Below, in pieces: positions 1-7,785 of a DNA stretch of 64,000 nt. Location of the stretch: the NCBI RefSeq assembly GCF_014775655.1, contig NZ_CP061274.1, forward strand, positions 620,001-684,000. Direction: 5' to 3'. Position 1 is the first letter of the stretch. Each line of letters opens with the position of its first letter. Both the position numbers and the translations under genes were made by a program. The DNA comes from Clavibacter zhangzhiyongii (GTDB lineage: Bacteria; Actinomycetota; Actinomycetes; Actinomycetales; Microbacteriaceae). A model generated the notes under the pieces. That model saw only the letters and a program-made list of their open reading frames with translations, did not search any database and was not told where the DNA came from.

Positions 1-150
1 GCCCGCGGACGCGGACGGGACCCCGGCCACGCCGCCCGCCCCGCCGACGCCGCCGACGGACGCGGACGGATCCACGGCCACCGTGCCCGCGCCGCCGACC
101 CCGCCCGCGGATGCCGACGGGACCCCGGCCACGCCGCCGGCCCCGCCCGC
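1..150 (+). repeat. 102-bp period imperfect direct repeat
   Basis: The segment beginning at 1 is repeated, with a few substitutions, beginning at 103. Both copies encode the same Pro/Ala/Asp/Gly unit in frame. The array may continue to the left of the window. Confidence 0.6.
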
Positions 151-337
151 CGACGGCTGCGCGCCGCCCGCCCCGCCGGTCGGCGCCGACGGGAAGGCGC
201 CCACGCCGCCGACCCCGCCCGTCGCGCCCGGCACGAAGGACGGCGCGACCGCTCCCGCCGCTCCCGCGCCCGCGCCCGCGCCCGCGCCGTCCGGTGATGC
301 CCCCGCGACGACGCCCGCGCCCGCGTCCGGCAGCTGA
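2..337 (+). CDS. Pro/Ala-rich repeat protein, C-terminal part (5' truncated)
   Basis: The reading frame is open from the left edge to a TGA at 335-337, so the true start lies outside the window. The product is almost entirely Pro, Ala, Asp, Gly and Thr, with units such as PADADGTPATPPAPP. The DNA from about 1 recurs at about 103 with a 102-bp period (34 residues). The end turns into an (AP)n run and a short Gly-Ser tail. No hydrophobic anchor or enzyme motif is visible. Such tails are typical of disordered, wall-spanning or surface linker regions, but the missing N-terminus would decide the function. I do not recognise the family. Confidence 0.6.
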   Translation, partial: PADADGTPATPPAPPTPPTDADGSTATVPAPPTPPADADGTPATPPAPPADGCAPPAPPVGADGKAPTPPTPPVAPGTKDGATAPAAPAPAPAPAPSGDAPATTPAPASGS

Positions 338-395
338 TCGGATCCACCGCCCGGCCGGGGCCCGCGACACCTGCGGGTCCCGGCCGCGCGTCTGC

Positions 396-401
396 CAGGC
401 T
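396..401 (+). promoter_or_regulatory. -10 hexamer of a leaderless promoter
   Basis: CAGGCT lies exactly 6 bp before the GTG at 408. Transcription would start at or next to the start codon. The same arrangement recurs at about a dozen genes in this window and supports the GTG as the real start. Confidence 0.45.
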
Positions 402-407
402 GGCCGG

Positions 408-1049
408 GTGACCGCCACCGTCCCCGCGCCCGCCTCCCTCCTCGGCACCCACGTGCGGCTCGACCCGCTCACGACCGACCACCTCCCGGCCCTCCGCTCG
501 GCGATCGCGCACCCCGCCGTCTTCGCGGGCGGCTTCGGCGGCGGCCCGGCCGGCCTGCCCGCCGACGCCCGCGCCTTCGACGAGTGGGCGCGCGCCTACT
601 TCCGCTGGGACGACCTGCCGACCGCCGTCATCCTCGTCGGCGGCCCCCACGACGGCGAGCTCGTCGGCACCACGAGCCTCACCGAGCTCGACGTGCGCCG
701 CGAGCGCGCGCACCTCGGCTGGACCGCGTACGACCCGCGCGTCTGGGGCACGGTCGTCAACGCGGAGGCGAAGCGGCTCCTCCTCGGGCTCGCCTTCGAC
801 TCCGGCTTCGGCCGCGTCAAGCTGCAGGCGGATGCGCGGAACGCCCACTCGCGCGCCGCCATCCTCAAGCTCGGCGCCACGTTCGAGGGCGTCTGCCGCC
901 GCGATCAGCTCCGCGCCGACGGCACCTGGCGCGACGCCGCGATCCACTCGATCCTCGCCGACGAGTGGCCCGCCGTCCGCGCGCGCCTCGACGCCCGCAT
1001 CGCCGCTCACGAGGGCCGCCCGGTCCTGTTCCGGACGCCGCCGAGCTAG
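408..1049 (+). CDS. GNAT-family N-acetyltransferase (RimJ/RimL-like)
   Basis: The 213-residue product has the Acetyltransf_3 layout: an N-terminal VRLDPLTTDHLPAL segment, a central strand pair (LVGTTSLTELD, HLGWTAYDPRVWG), and the acetyl-CoA part with NAEAKRLLLGLAFD and VKLQADARNAHSRAAILKLG. Family members move an acetyl group from acetyl-CoA to an N-terminal or side-chain amine of a protein or small molecule. The substrate cannot be read from the sequence. The GTG start is chosen because a -10 hexamer sits six bases upstream; the frame is open further upstream, but that part is low-complexity Arg/Pro. Its stop overlaps the stop of the convergent next gene (CTAG at 1046-1049). Confidence 0.85.
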   Translation: MTATVPAPASLLGTHVRLDPLTTDHLPALRSAIAHPAVFAGGFGGGPAGLPADARAFDEWARAYFRWDDLPTAVILVGGPHDGELVGTTSLTELDVRRERAHLGWTAYDPRVWGTVVNAEAKRLLLGLAFDSGFGRVKLQADARNAHSRAAILKLGATFEGVCRRDQLRADGTWRDAAIHSILADEWPAVRARLDARIAAHEGRPVLFRTPPS

Positions 1050-1666
1050 CCCCGCGGGCGGGGTGACCCCAGGAGGGCCGTCTGCAGGGGAGGGCCCGGC
1101 CGCGGCGGGGTGCGGCCGGCGTCGGTCGCGGTCTCCTGCGCGGCCGCCTGCTCGGTGACGCGCAGCGAGTGCACGCGCAGGCGGGTGCCCGTCGCGCCCT
1201 CGGCGACGCGGATCACGGCAGGGCCGCGGCGCATGTCGACGTCGAGGGACATGGTGCGCCTCGTCGCGCCGGGCGGCAGCGGCGGGTAGCGCACGGTGCG
1301 GATCTGGGCGCGGTCGAGCGCGAAGCCGAGGGCGAGGGGGGTCGCCTCGGCGTGGTCGTAGGTGACGGTGACGGAGTGGATCCCCGCCTCCTCCGCGACG
1401 ACCTGGAAGTCGAGGAAGGTGCGGCCCCCGGGATCGGCGTCGTCGGACGGCACGGGGGACGGCCCGGCGTGGACGCGGGCGGCGTCGACGGCGGGATAGC
1501 AGCGGATGTGGACGATGTGATGCCTCCGGTGGTGCGCATCGGCGTGCGTCCGCGGCGGCGGGCGGCGACGTCGCCGACCGGGCTGCGGGGACCCGATGCT
1601 GCGGGGAGCAGCGGCGCGGCGCGACCGGCGGGTGGGCGGTGCGGGCATCGGGGCGGGACCGCGCAC
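1046..1666 (-). CDS. hypothetical protein with a CBM6/35-like beta-sandwich
   Basis: The last 130 residues look like a carbohydrate-binding beta-sandwich. There is an 'AGIHSVTVTY' strand, a 'LALGFALD' strand, a 'RTMSLDVDMRRGPAVIRV' pair and a closing 'RLRVHSLRV' strand, as in CBM6 and CBM35 modules. No catalytic domain or convincing signal peptide is visible. The first 50 residues are Arg/Pro/His low complexity, so the start is uncertain: GTG at 1666, ATG at 1648 or a later codon. A TAAGGT -10 at 1724-1729 could serve it. The CBM assignment is inferred from strand pattern alone. Confidence 0.5.
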   Translation of the reverse strand: MRGPAPMPAPPTRRSRRAAAPRSIGSPQPGRRRRRPPPRTHADAHHRRHHIVHIRCYPAVDAARVHAGPSPVPSDDADPGGRTFLDFQVVAEEAGIHSVTVTYDHAEATPLALGFALDRAQIRTVRYPPLPPGATRRTMSLDVDMRRGPAVIRVAEGATGTRLRVHSLRVTEQAAAQETATDAGRTPPRPGPPLQTALLGSPRPRG

Positions 1667-1723
1667 GGGACTCGGGATCCGGACGGCACGTCGTTCGGCC
1701 CCGCGATGCGGGGCGGCGGGCTC

Positions 1724-1729
1724 ACCTTA
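1724..1729 (-). promoter_or_regulatory. candidate -10 hexamer for the 1046-1666 gene
   Basis: On the minus strand this reads TAAGGT, close to the TAnnnT consensus seen elsewhere here. It would give a leader of about 50 nt to the GTG at 1666. Confidence 0.35.
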
Positions 1730-1870
1730 CGTCCTCCCGGGCTCCCGCGGGGACGCTCGGGCGGTGCATCGGGGGCGCATGCCGGGAACCCGTCCGCGGA
1801 GGCGCCTCCCCGCGAGCCCGGTACCGTCGGGGGAGGCGACGAGGGGCGGATCATGCGGCGACGATGCACG

Positions 1871-1906
1871 GCGACGGCGACGGCGACGGCGACCGCGACG
1901 GCGACC
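1871..1906 (+). repeat. hexanucleotide tandem repeat GCGACG/GCGACC, six units
   Basis: Six consecutive 6-bp units run from 1871 to 1906 (GCGACG x3, GCGACC, GCGACG, GCGACC). In the frame of the following gene they encode Gly-Asp repeats starting from an ATG at 1864. The tract could vary in length between strains. Confidence 0.75.
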
Positions 1907-1950
1907 CGCGAGCCCGCCCATCCGCGCGCGCCCCGCCGGGGCCGCGCCTG

Positions 1951-2343
1951 ATGCCCGCCCGCGGCTCCCTGCACCACGTCGAGCTGCAGGTGCGCGACCT
2001 CGACCGCGCGCTGGCGTCCTGGGGCTGGATCCTCGGCGAGCTCGGCTACGCGGAGGACGCGCGCTGGTCCGACGGCATGACCCTCCGCCTCGGGGACGCC
2101 TACGTCGTGATCGCCCGGGCGCCACGCGACCTCCCTCACGACCGCCGCGGCGCGGGCCTCAGCCACCTCGCGTTCCACGCGGGATCCGCCGCGGACGTCG
2201 ACCGCCTCTGGCAGGAGGCGCCGGACCACGGCTGGTCGCGCCTCTACGCCGACCGGCACCCGTTCGCCGGCGGGTCCGAGCACCGGGCCGCCTTCCTCGA
2301 GGACGCGGAGCGCTTCAAGGTCGAGCTGGTCGCGGGCGGCTGA
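1951..2343 (+). CDS. VOC-fold (glyoxalase/bleomycin resistance) protein
   Basis: This 130-residue protein opens with LHHVELQVRDLDRAL and has a second half with GLSHLAFHAGSAADVD and a closing 'RFKVELV' strand, the paired beta-alpha-beta modules of vicinal oxygen chelate proteins. Likely metal ligands are the early His in HHVEL, the His of LSHLAF and the last-strand Glu. Members include glyoxalase I, dioxygenases and fosfomycin or bleomycin resistance proteins; the substrate is unknown. I chose ATG 1951 because the conserved fold begins at once. An in-frame ATG at 1864 would add a 29-residue Gly-Asp-repeat extension and sits behind a TACCGT -10 at 1822-1827. Confidence 0.75.
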   Translation: MPARGSLHHVELQVRDLDRALASWGWILGELGYAEDARWSDGMTLRLGDAYVVIARAPRDLPHDRRGAGLSHLAFHAGSAADVDRLWQEAPDHGWSRLYADRHPFAGGSEHRAAFLEDAERFKVELVAGG

Positions 2344-2491
2344 CGCGCCGATCCCCCTGGGCGCGTCGCATGCACCCGTGCTCCCTCCTCCTGCCCGGCC
2401 GGGTCGGACGCGCGCCTGCGACTCAGGTCGCAAGCCGGGTGCCGACTCCCGCCTCCTGCGCCGCCGGCCCGCGACCGGGAGCGTGGGATGC

Positions 2492-4612
2492 ATGGACACG
2501 ACACCCCTCCCGCCGGCCGCTCCCGGCCCCGCCGCCCCCCGCCGGCCCCGCCGATCCGGCCGCCTCGCCGCCCTCGTCGGCGCCGTCGCGCTCGCGCTGA
2601 CCCTCCCGCTCGCCGCCGGCGCCGCCGCGCCGGCCGGTGCCGCGGGATCCGCCGCCCCCTCCCAGGATCCGCCCCCGCCCGCCCCGCCGCAGCACCAGCC
2701 CGGCGGCCACGACCTCACGAAGGCCGACGTCGACACCTGGCTCGACGGCGTCGTCGGCTCCGCCCTGCCGACCACGGGCATCCCCGGCGCCGCCGTCTCC
2801 GTGGTCGCCGACGGGCAGGTGCTCACCACCCGCGGCTACGGCCTCGCCGACACCGGCACGGAGGGCACGCCGGCCCGCCCGGTGGATCCGGACGACACGC
2901 TCTTCCGCGTCGGCTCCGTCTCCAAGGTGGTCTCCGCCACCGCCGTCATGCAGCTCGTCGAGGAGGGCCGCCTCGACCTCGACGCCGACGTGCAGCAGCA
3001 CCTCGACTTCGACCTCGACACCCCGAAGGGCGCCGTCACGCTGCGGCACCTGCTCACCCACACGGCCGGGTTCGAGGAGGTCATCACGGGCCTCATCGGC
3101 GTGGCCGGCAGCGAGCGCGACCTCGGCGACGTGATGAGGACGGATCCGCCCGCGCAGGTCTTCGTCCCCGGCACGACCCCCGCCTACTCGAACTACGGCG
3201 CGAGCCTCGCCGGCTACGTCGCCGAGCGCGTGGGCGGGAAGCCGTTCGTCGACCTCGTGCAGGAGGAGGTGCTCGACCGCGCCGGGATGACCTCGTCGTC
3301 GTTCGCGCAGCCCCTCCCCGCCGACCTCGACGCGCGCCTCGCCCGGGGCTACCCCGACGACGCGCAGCCCTCGTACCCGACGGAGGTCGTGAACGCGGCG
3401 CCCGCCGGCGCGCTCTCGGCCACGGCGTCCGACATGGCCCGCTTCATGCTCGGCCACCTCGGCGACCTGCCCGACGGCCAGGCGCTGCTGGATCCCGCCA
3501 CCCTCGACGAGATGCACCGCCCGGCCCTCGGCGCCGACCAGCTCGGCACGTTCGCCGCCGGCCAGCGCATGGCGCTCGGCTTCTTCGACGACAGCACGCC
3601 GGGCGTCCCCGCCTTCGGCCACGACGGCGACACCAACGTCTTCCACTCGGCCATGCGCATGTTCCCCGACAGCGACGCCGGCGTCTTCGTGACCTTCAAC
3701 GGCAACGGCCGCGACGCCGTCGACACGCTCGAGCTGCGGACGACCGTGCTCCAGGGCTTCGCCGACCGCTACCTCCGCGCGGACGACGGCGCCTCCGCGT
3801 CCGCATCCGCCGACGCCGATGCCGCCGCGCCCACCGGCGACCCCGAGGCCGCCGCCGCGCTCGCCGGCACCTGGCTCTCCTCCCGCTCGCCCTTCTCGAA
3901 CCCGGGCGCGCTGCTGAACCTCACCGGGCAGACCGAGATCGTGCCCCGCGCCGACGGCACCATCGCCGTCACGCCCAAGCCGCTCGGGGTCACCACGGGC
4001 GTCTACGAGAAGGCCGGCGACGACCTGTGGCGCGAGGTCGGCGGCGACGCCCTGCTCGCCACCCGCGCCTCCGCCGACGGCGGCCCGGTCGACGCGATCT
4101 CGTGGGGCGCGTCCTTCACGCTCCTGCGCGCCGAGCCGTGGCAGGCCGCATCCGTCGCGATCCCGGGGCTCCTCGCCGCCGTGGCCGTGCTCGTCGTCTC
4201 GGTCGTGATCTGGCCGACGACCGCCATCGCCGGGATCGGCCGCCGTCGTCGCGGACGGGCCGCCGACGCCGTCGCGGACGCCGCCGTCCCGCGCCCCCGC
4301 CGCAGCCGGGCGCACCTGCTCTCGCGCATCGGCCAGGCCGTGACGCTCGTGGCGCTCCTCGGCTGGACCGCGGCCGCCGTGCAGGCGATCTCCTTCGTCG
4401 ACATCCCGGCGTCGCAGCTCCGCGTCCTCCAGGCCATGCAGCTCCTCGGGGCGCTCGCCGTGATCCCCGCCGCGCTCGCCGCGTGGCAGGCGATCCGCGG
4501 TCGCCGCGGGGCGTGGATCATCGTGGGCCGCGTGCTCGTGGTGGTGGCCCTCGTCGCGATCGCCGCGTTCGCCGTCGGCTTCCGGCTGCTGTCGCCGAGC
4601 GTGAGCTACTGA
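2492..4612 (+). CDS. membrane-anchored serine hydrolase (beta-lactamase/class C PBP family)
   Basis: The 706-residue product has an N-terminal hydrophobic segment (about residues 24-52) and then a beta-lactamase-family domain. The catalytic triad of motifs is visible: SxxK as S142-V-S-K145, the YxN motif as Y232-S-N234, and H377-D-G in place of KTG. A low-complexity Ala/Ser/Asp stretch near 430-450 leads to a lipocalin-like C-terminal beta region. Three or four transmembrane helices close the protein. Such proteins are D-alanyl peptidases or esterases rather than true beta-lactamases; the catalytic domain should face outside. The stop overlaps ATG 4612 of the next frame, and a two-component system follows at once, so a link between wall chemistry and signalling is plausible. 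Confidence 0.85.
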   Translation: MDTTPLPPAAPGPAAPRRPRRSGRLAALVGAVALALTLPLAAGAAAPAGAAGSAAPSQDPPPPAPPQHQPGGHDLTKADVDTWLDGVVGSALPTTGIPGAAVSVVADGQVLTTRGYGLADTGTEGTPARPVDPDDTLFRVGSVSKVVSATAVMQLVEEGRLDLDADVQQHLDFDLDTPKGAVTLRHLLTHTAGFEEVITGLIGVAGSERDLGDVMRTDPPAQVFVPGTTPAYSNYGASLAGYVAERVGGKPFVDLVQEEVLDRAGMTSSSFAQPLPADLDARLARGYPDDAQPSYPTEVVNAAPAGALSATASDMARFMLGHLGDLPDGQALLDPATLDEMHRPALGADQLGTFAAGQRMALGFFDDSTPGVPAFGHDGDTNVFHSAMRMFPDSDAGVFVTFNGNGRDAVDTLELRTTVLQGFADRYLRADDGASASASADADAAAPTGDPEAAAALAGTWLSSRSPFSNPGALLNLTGQTEIVPRADGTIAVTPKPLGVTTGVYEKAGDDLWREVGGDALLATRASADGGPVDAISWGASFTLLRAEPWQAASVAIPGLLAAVAVLVVSVVIWPTTAIAGIGRRRRGRAADAVADAAVPRPRRSRAHLLSRIGQAVTLVALLGWTAAAVQAISFVDIPASQLRVLQAMQLLGALAVIPAALAAWQAIRGRRGAWIIVGRVLVVVALVAIAAFAVGFRLLSPSVSY

Positions 4613-4641
4613 TGCGGGGCCGGGACGGGCGCTGCGCCTGC

Positions 4642-4647
4642 CATGCT
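4642..4647 (+). promoter_or_regulatory. -10 hexamer of a leaderless promoter (histidine kinase)
   Basis: CATGCT lies 6 bp before GTG 4654. It supports GTG 4654 over the in-frame ATG at 4612, and means the kinase and regulator can be transcribed apart from the hydrolase. Confidence 0.4.
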
Positions 4648-4653
4648 CGGAGC

Positions 4654-6042
4654 GTGACCGACCCGACGCCCGCGCCCGCCGCGGTCGACGGCGCGCCCGT
4701 CCCGCCCGTGCGTCCCGCGCCCGCCCGCCCCGGCGCCGGCCTCGGGGTCCGGGTGCGGCGCGGCCTCGACCGCCTCGGCATCCGCACCGACGACGGACGC
4801 GACGCGGCCGCCGCGGTCGGCTGGACGCTCATGACGGTGCTGCTCCTCGGGGTCCTCGCCACGCTCATCTGGGCGGACGGCACCGTGCGCACCATGTCCC
4901 CGGCGCAGGGCGCGGTCATCGCGGTCCTCGCCCTCCTCCAGTGCGCGCCGCTCGCGGCCCGGCGCCGACGCCCGCGGACGACGCTCCTGGCGGTGTCCGC
5001 GCTCCAGGCCGCCCTGATCGCGGTGCTCCCGCCGGAGTTCGGCTTCTGGGCCGCCGCCCCGGTCGTGGCGGCCTACACGGTGGGGGCGGTGCTCCCGGCC
5101 GCGTCGGCGTCCCGCGTCGTGGCCGCGGCCGTCGGCATCGAGGCGGTCGGCGCCGTGATCGCGGCCACCGGCCATGCCCGCGCCCTGCTCGTCCCCGACT
5201 CCGTCGACGTCCGCCTCGGCGTCGACACCGTCGTCTCGGCCAGCTCGATCCTCGTCAGCGGCGTCCTCATCGCCGTCGCGAGCGCGGCCGTCGGCTCCTG
5301 GGTCGCCCTCCGCCGCCGCCACGACCGCGACACGCTGGCCCGCGCCGCGGAGTCCCTCGAGCACCAGGCCGCGCTCACCCGGGCCGCGGTCTCGGCCGAG
5401 CGCACCCGCATGGCGCGCGAGCTGCACGACGTGGCCGCGCACCACCTCACGGCCCTCGTCGTGCAGGCGGGCGCGGCCGAGCGGCTGGTGGACCTCGACC
5501 CCGACCGCGCCAAGGACTCCCTCCGCGGCATCCGGGTGCAGGGGCGCGAGACCCTCGACGCGCTGCGCTCCATCGTCGGGATCCTGCGCCAGACCGACGA
5601 CGGCCCCGCCGGCGGCGCGGGCGGCGGGACCGACCCGGTCCCCGGCCTCGCGGACGTCGGCGACCTCCTCGAGGCGGCGCGCGCCTCCGGCACCGAGGTG
5701 GAGGAGCGCACCACGGGCGACCTCCCCGCCCTCGCGCCCCTCGCGGACGTGACCGCGTACCGCACGGTGCAGGAGTCGCTCGCGAACGCGCGGCGGCACG
5801 CGCCCGGAGCCGCCGTCGCCCTCACCATCGACGCCCGGCCGGCGCGCCTCGCCATCGAGGTCGAGAACCCGCTCCCGGCCGTCGCGTCCGGCGCCGCGCC
5901 CGGCTACGGCCTGGTCGGCATGCGGGAGCGGGCCGCGCTCGTCGGCGGCCGCCTCGAGGCCGGGCCCACGGCTTCCGGCACCTGGCGCGTGCGCCTCGAG
6001 CTGCCGGTGGAGCCCGCCGCCGGCCGGGAGGGCGCCGCGTGA
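4654..6042 (+). CDS. two-component sensor histidine kinase, HisKA_3 (NarL-type partner)
   Basis: The 462-residue protein has a Pro-rich cytoplasmic start, four to six transmembrane helices between about residues 50 and 215, then a HisKA_3 dimerisation domain with the phospho-acceptor in ERTRMARELHD (H258). The HATPase domain follows, with the N-box ESLANARRHA and the G-box GYGLVGMRERAALVGG. There is no large extracellular sensor, so it probably senses within the membrane or through a partner. GTG 4654 is preferred because of the -10 hexamer six bases upstream; ATG 4612 is the alternative. The last bases overlap the regulator start (GTGA), so the two are co-translated. Confidence 0.9.
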   Translation: MTDPTPAPAAVDGAPVPPVRPAPARPGAGLGVRVRRGLDRLGIRTDDGRDAAAAVGWTLMTVLLLGVLATLIWADGTVRTMSPAQGAVIAVLALLQCAPLAARRRRPRTTLLAVSALQAALIAVLPPEFGFWAAAPVVAAYTVGAVLPAASASRVVAAAVGIEAVGAVIAATGHARALLVPDSVDVRLGVDTVVSASSILVSGVLIAVASAAVGSWVALRRRHDRDTLARAAESLEHQAALTRAAVSAERTRMARELHDVAAHHLTALVVQAGAAERLVDLDPDRAKDSLRGIRVQGRETLDALRSIVGILRQTDDGPAGGAGGGTDPVPGLADVGDLLEAARASGTEVEERTTGDLPALAPLADVTAYRTVQESLANARRHAPGAAVALTIDARPARLAIEVENPLPAVASGAAPGYGLVGMRERAALVGGRLEAGPTASGTWRVRLELPVEPAAGREGAA

Positions 6043-6719
6043 TCCGCGTGGTGCTGGTCGACGACCAGTCCATCGTGCGCGCCGGCTTCCGGGTCGTGCT
6101 GGAGACGGCGGGCGGCATCGAGGTGGTCGGCGAGGCGTCTGGCGGCCGCGAGGCCGTGGCGACCGTGCGCCGGCTCCGGCCCGACGTGGTGGTGATGGAC
6201 GTGCGCATGCCGGGCGGCGACGGGATCGAGGCGACCCGCGCCATCACGGGGGCGGACGACGGCGCCCGACCGGATCCCGCGCCCGCCGACGACCGCGCCC
6301 CCGCCGTCCTCGTCGCCACCACCTTCGACCTCGACGAGTACGTCTTCGGCGCGCTCGAGGCCGGCGCCCGCGGCTTCGTGCTCAAGGACGCCGAGCCCGA
6401 CGAGTTCATCGCCGCCGTCCGCGCGCTCGCGGCCGGGCAGGCCGCGCTCGACGGCGTCACCACGCGCCGCGTCATGGCCGAGTTCACGCGCCGCCGCGCC
6501 TCCAGCGCCGTGCACCCGGGCGTCGACGTGCTCACGCCGCGCGAGCAGGACATCGTGCGGCTCCTCGGCGACGGCCTCTCCAACGACGAGATCGGCGGCC
6601 GGCTCGTGATCGAGACCAGCACCGTGAAGTCGCATCTCACCCGGATCATGACCAAGCTCGGCACGCGCGACCGCCTGCAGACGGTGGTCTGGGCCTACCG
6701 CTCGGGACTCCTGCCCTGA
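6039..6719 (+). CDS. response regulator, NarL/LuxR family
   Basis: The 226-residue protein has a receiver domain with the acidic pair D8-D9, phospho-acceptor D54 in VVVMDVRMPG, and a conserved Lys in GFVLKDAEP. A Pro/Asp-rich insertion lies near residues 70-86. A LuxR-type helix-turn-helix ends the protein (LTPREQDIVRLLGDGLSNDEI ... TSTVKSHLTRIMTKLG). Its GTG start overlaps the kinase stop, which makes the pair a cognate two-component system. The target genes are unknown; the upstream serine hydrolase is a reasonable candidate. Confidence 0.93.
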   Translation: MIRVVLVDDQSIVRAGFRVVLETAGGIEVVGEASGGREAVATVRRLRPDVVVMDVRMPGGDGIEATRAITGADDGARPDPAPADDRAPAVLVATTFDLDEYVFGALEAGARGFVLKDAEPDEFIAAVRALAAGQAALDGVTTRRVMAEFTRRRASSAVHPGVDVLTPREQDIVRLLGDGLSNDEIGGRLVIETSTVKSHLTRIMTKLGTRDRLQTVVWAYRSGLLP

Positions 6720-6843
6720 CGCGCGTGACGCGCCCGGGCGTCCCACGGCGGGCGCGCGCGTTCGCCCGCGGTCCACCGTCCGTGCCGCGAACGTGCACGC
6801 GCCACGGCGGCCGCTCCCAGCTCGGTCGTGGTCTGATGGATCC

Positions 6844-7263
6844 ATGGAACCCATCTACACCGCTATCGCGCACGCCTCCGGCGGAGGACGCGACGGACAC
6901 GTCCGCAGCGAGGACGACCGCATCGACTTCGACACCCGTCCCCCCAAGGAGATGGGCGGCTCGGGCGACGGCACGAACCCCGAGCAGCTCTTCGCCGCCG
7001 GGTACAGCGCCTGCTTCCTCGGCGCCACCCACCTCGTCGGCAAGAACGCCGGCGTCGACACGAAGGACGCCGAGGTCTCGGCCAGCGTCTCCATCGGCGA
7101 CAACGGATCCGGCGGCTTCGGCCTCGCGGTCGAGCTCGACGTGTACCTCCCGAACGTGGCGCCCGAGCGCCGCCAGGAGATCGCGGACGCGGCCCACCAG
7201 GTCTGCCCGTACTCCAACGCCACGCGCGGCAACATCGACGTGACGATCTCCATCGTCGACTGA
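6844..7263 (+). CDS. ohr: organic hydroperoxide resistance protein (Ohr/OsmC family)
   Basis: The 139-residue product has the size and layout of Ohr: an N-terminal beta-rich part, then 'YSACFLGATHLV' with the peroxidatic Cys (C57), and 'VCPYSNATRGNIDVTISI' with the resolving Cys (C121). Ohr reduces organic and lipid hydroperoxides to alcohols with electrons from lipoyl proteins. No OhrR regulator is adjacent. Both cysteines are intact, so it should be active. The ATG at 6844 fits the family start, and a strong hairpin follows the stop. Confidence 0.93.
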   Translation: MEPIYTAIAHASGGGRDGHVRSEDDRIDFDTRPPKEMGGSGDGTNPEQLFAAGYSACFLGATHLVGKNAGVDTKDAEVSASVSIGDNGSGGFGLAVELDVYLPNVAPERRQEIADAAHQVCPYSNATRGNIDVTISIVD

Positions 7264-7279
7264 TCCACCCGCACGGCCC

Positions 7280-7312
7280 GAGGCGGGCGTCCCCATCGGG
7301 GACGCCCGCCTC
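7280..7312 (+). terminator. rho-independent-type hairpin after ohr
   Basis: There is a perfect 15-bp inverted repeat (7280-7294 and 7298-7312) with a 3-nt ATC loop. It begins 17 bp after the ohr stop. There is no clear T-run, as is common in very GC-rich actinomycetes. Confidence 0.8.
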
Positions 7313-7333
7313 CGTCATGCAGGCGCGGATCGG

Positions 7334-7339
7334 TAGGGT
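7334..7339 (+). promoter_or_regulatory. -10 hexamer of a leaderless promoter (chorismate mutase)
   Basis: TAGGGT lies 6 bp before ATG 7346, which places the transcript start at the start codon. Confidence 0.55.
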
Positions 7340-7345
7340 CGTGCC

Positions 7346-7729
7346 ATGCCTGAGAACACCGGCCCCGCAGGGGCGCCCCTCGACGACGACGCCCGAGCCG
7401 CCCTCGAGGAGCTGGGCGACATCCGCGGCAGCATCGACAACATCGACGCCGCCCTCGTCCACCTGCTGGCCGAGCGGTTCAAGTTCACGCAGTCGGTCGG
7501 CCGGCTCAAGGCCGCGCACGGGCTGCCCGCGGCGGATCCCGAGCGCGAGCGCCGCCAGATCCTCCGCCTCCGCGCCCTCGCCGAGGAGTCGCGGCTCGAC
7601 CCGGCCTTCGCGGAGAAGTTCCTGAACTTCATCGTCGCGGAGGTCATCCACCACCACACGCGGATCGCCGAGGACCAGGGCGCCGCCACCTCCGCCGTCG
7701 CGCTCGAGGACGGCGGCCCGGCGGCCTGA
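7346..7729 (+). CDS. chorismate mutase (AroQ class)
   Basis: This 127-residue all-helical protein carries the AroQ features: an 'RGSIDNIDAALVHLLAERFKF' helix, 'VGRLKAAHGLP', 'ERERRQILRLRALAEE' and a final helix with 'FLNFIVAEVIHHH'. The Arg, Lys and Glu/Gln residues that hold chorismate are in the expected helices. It converts chorismate to prephenate for Phe and Tyr synthesis. No signal peptide is present, so it is the cytoplasmic type. It stands alone with its own promoter and faces the ATP-grasp gene. Confidence 0.88.
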   Translation: MPENTGPAGAPLDDDARAALEELGDIRGSIDNIDAALVHLLAERFKFTQSVGRLKAAHGLPAADPERERRQILRLRALAEESRLDPAFAEKFLNFIVAEVIHHHTRIAEDQGAATSAVALEDGGPAA

Positions 7730-7732
7730 TCC

Positions 7733-7751
7733 CGCCGGGTGCCGCCCGGCG
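7733..7751. terminator. short hairpin between convergent genes
   Basis: A 7-bp GC-only stem (7733-7739 and 7745-7751) with a 5-nt loop lies between the convergent chorismate mutase and ATP-grasp genes. It could act in both directions. Confidence 0.4.
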
Positions 7752-7785
7752 TCCGCCCGCCGTCCGACTCAGCCGGCCGCGCGGA

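Noticed and set aside
111-407. N-terminal extension of the first acetyltransferase
   Set aside because: The frame is open upstream, but it encodes Arg/Pro low complexity that overlaps the repeat-protein gene. The -10 hexamer before GTG 408 gives a better start.
2423-4315. A 630-residue minus-strand frame antisense to the serine hydrolase
   Set aside because: Composition is dominated by Gly, Arg, Ala, Val, Glu and Asp without any domain, while the plus strand holds complete SxxK, YxN and HxG motifs.
6748-6769. Hairpin after the response regulator
   Set aside because: The stem is only 7 bp in a GC-rich low-complexity stretch, too weak to call a terminator.
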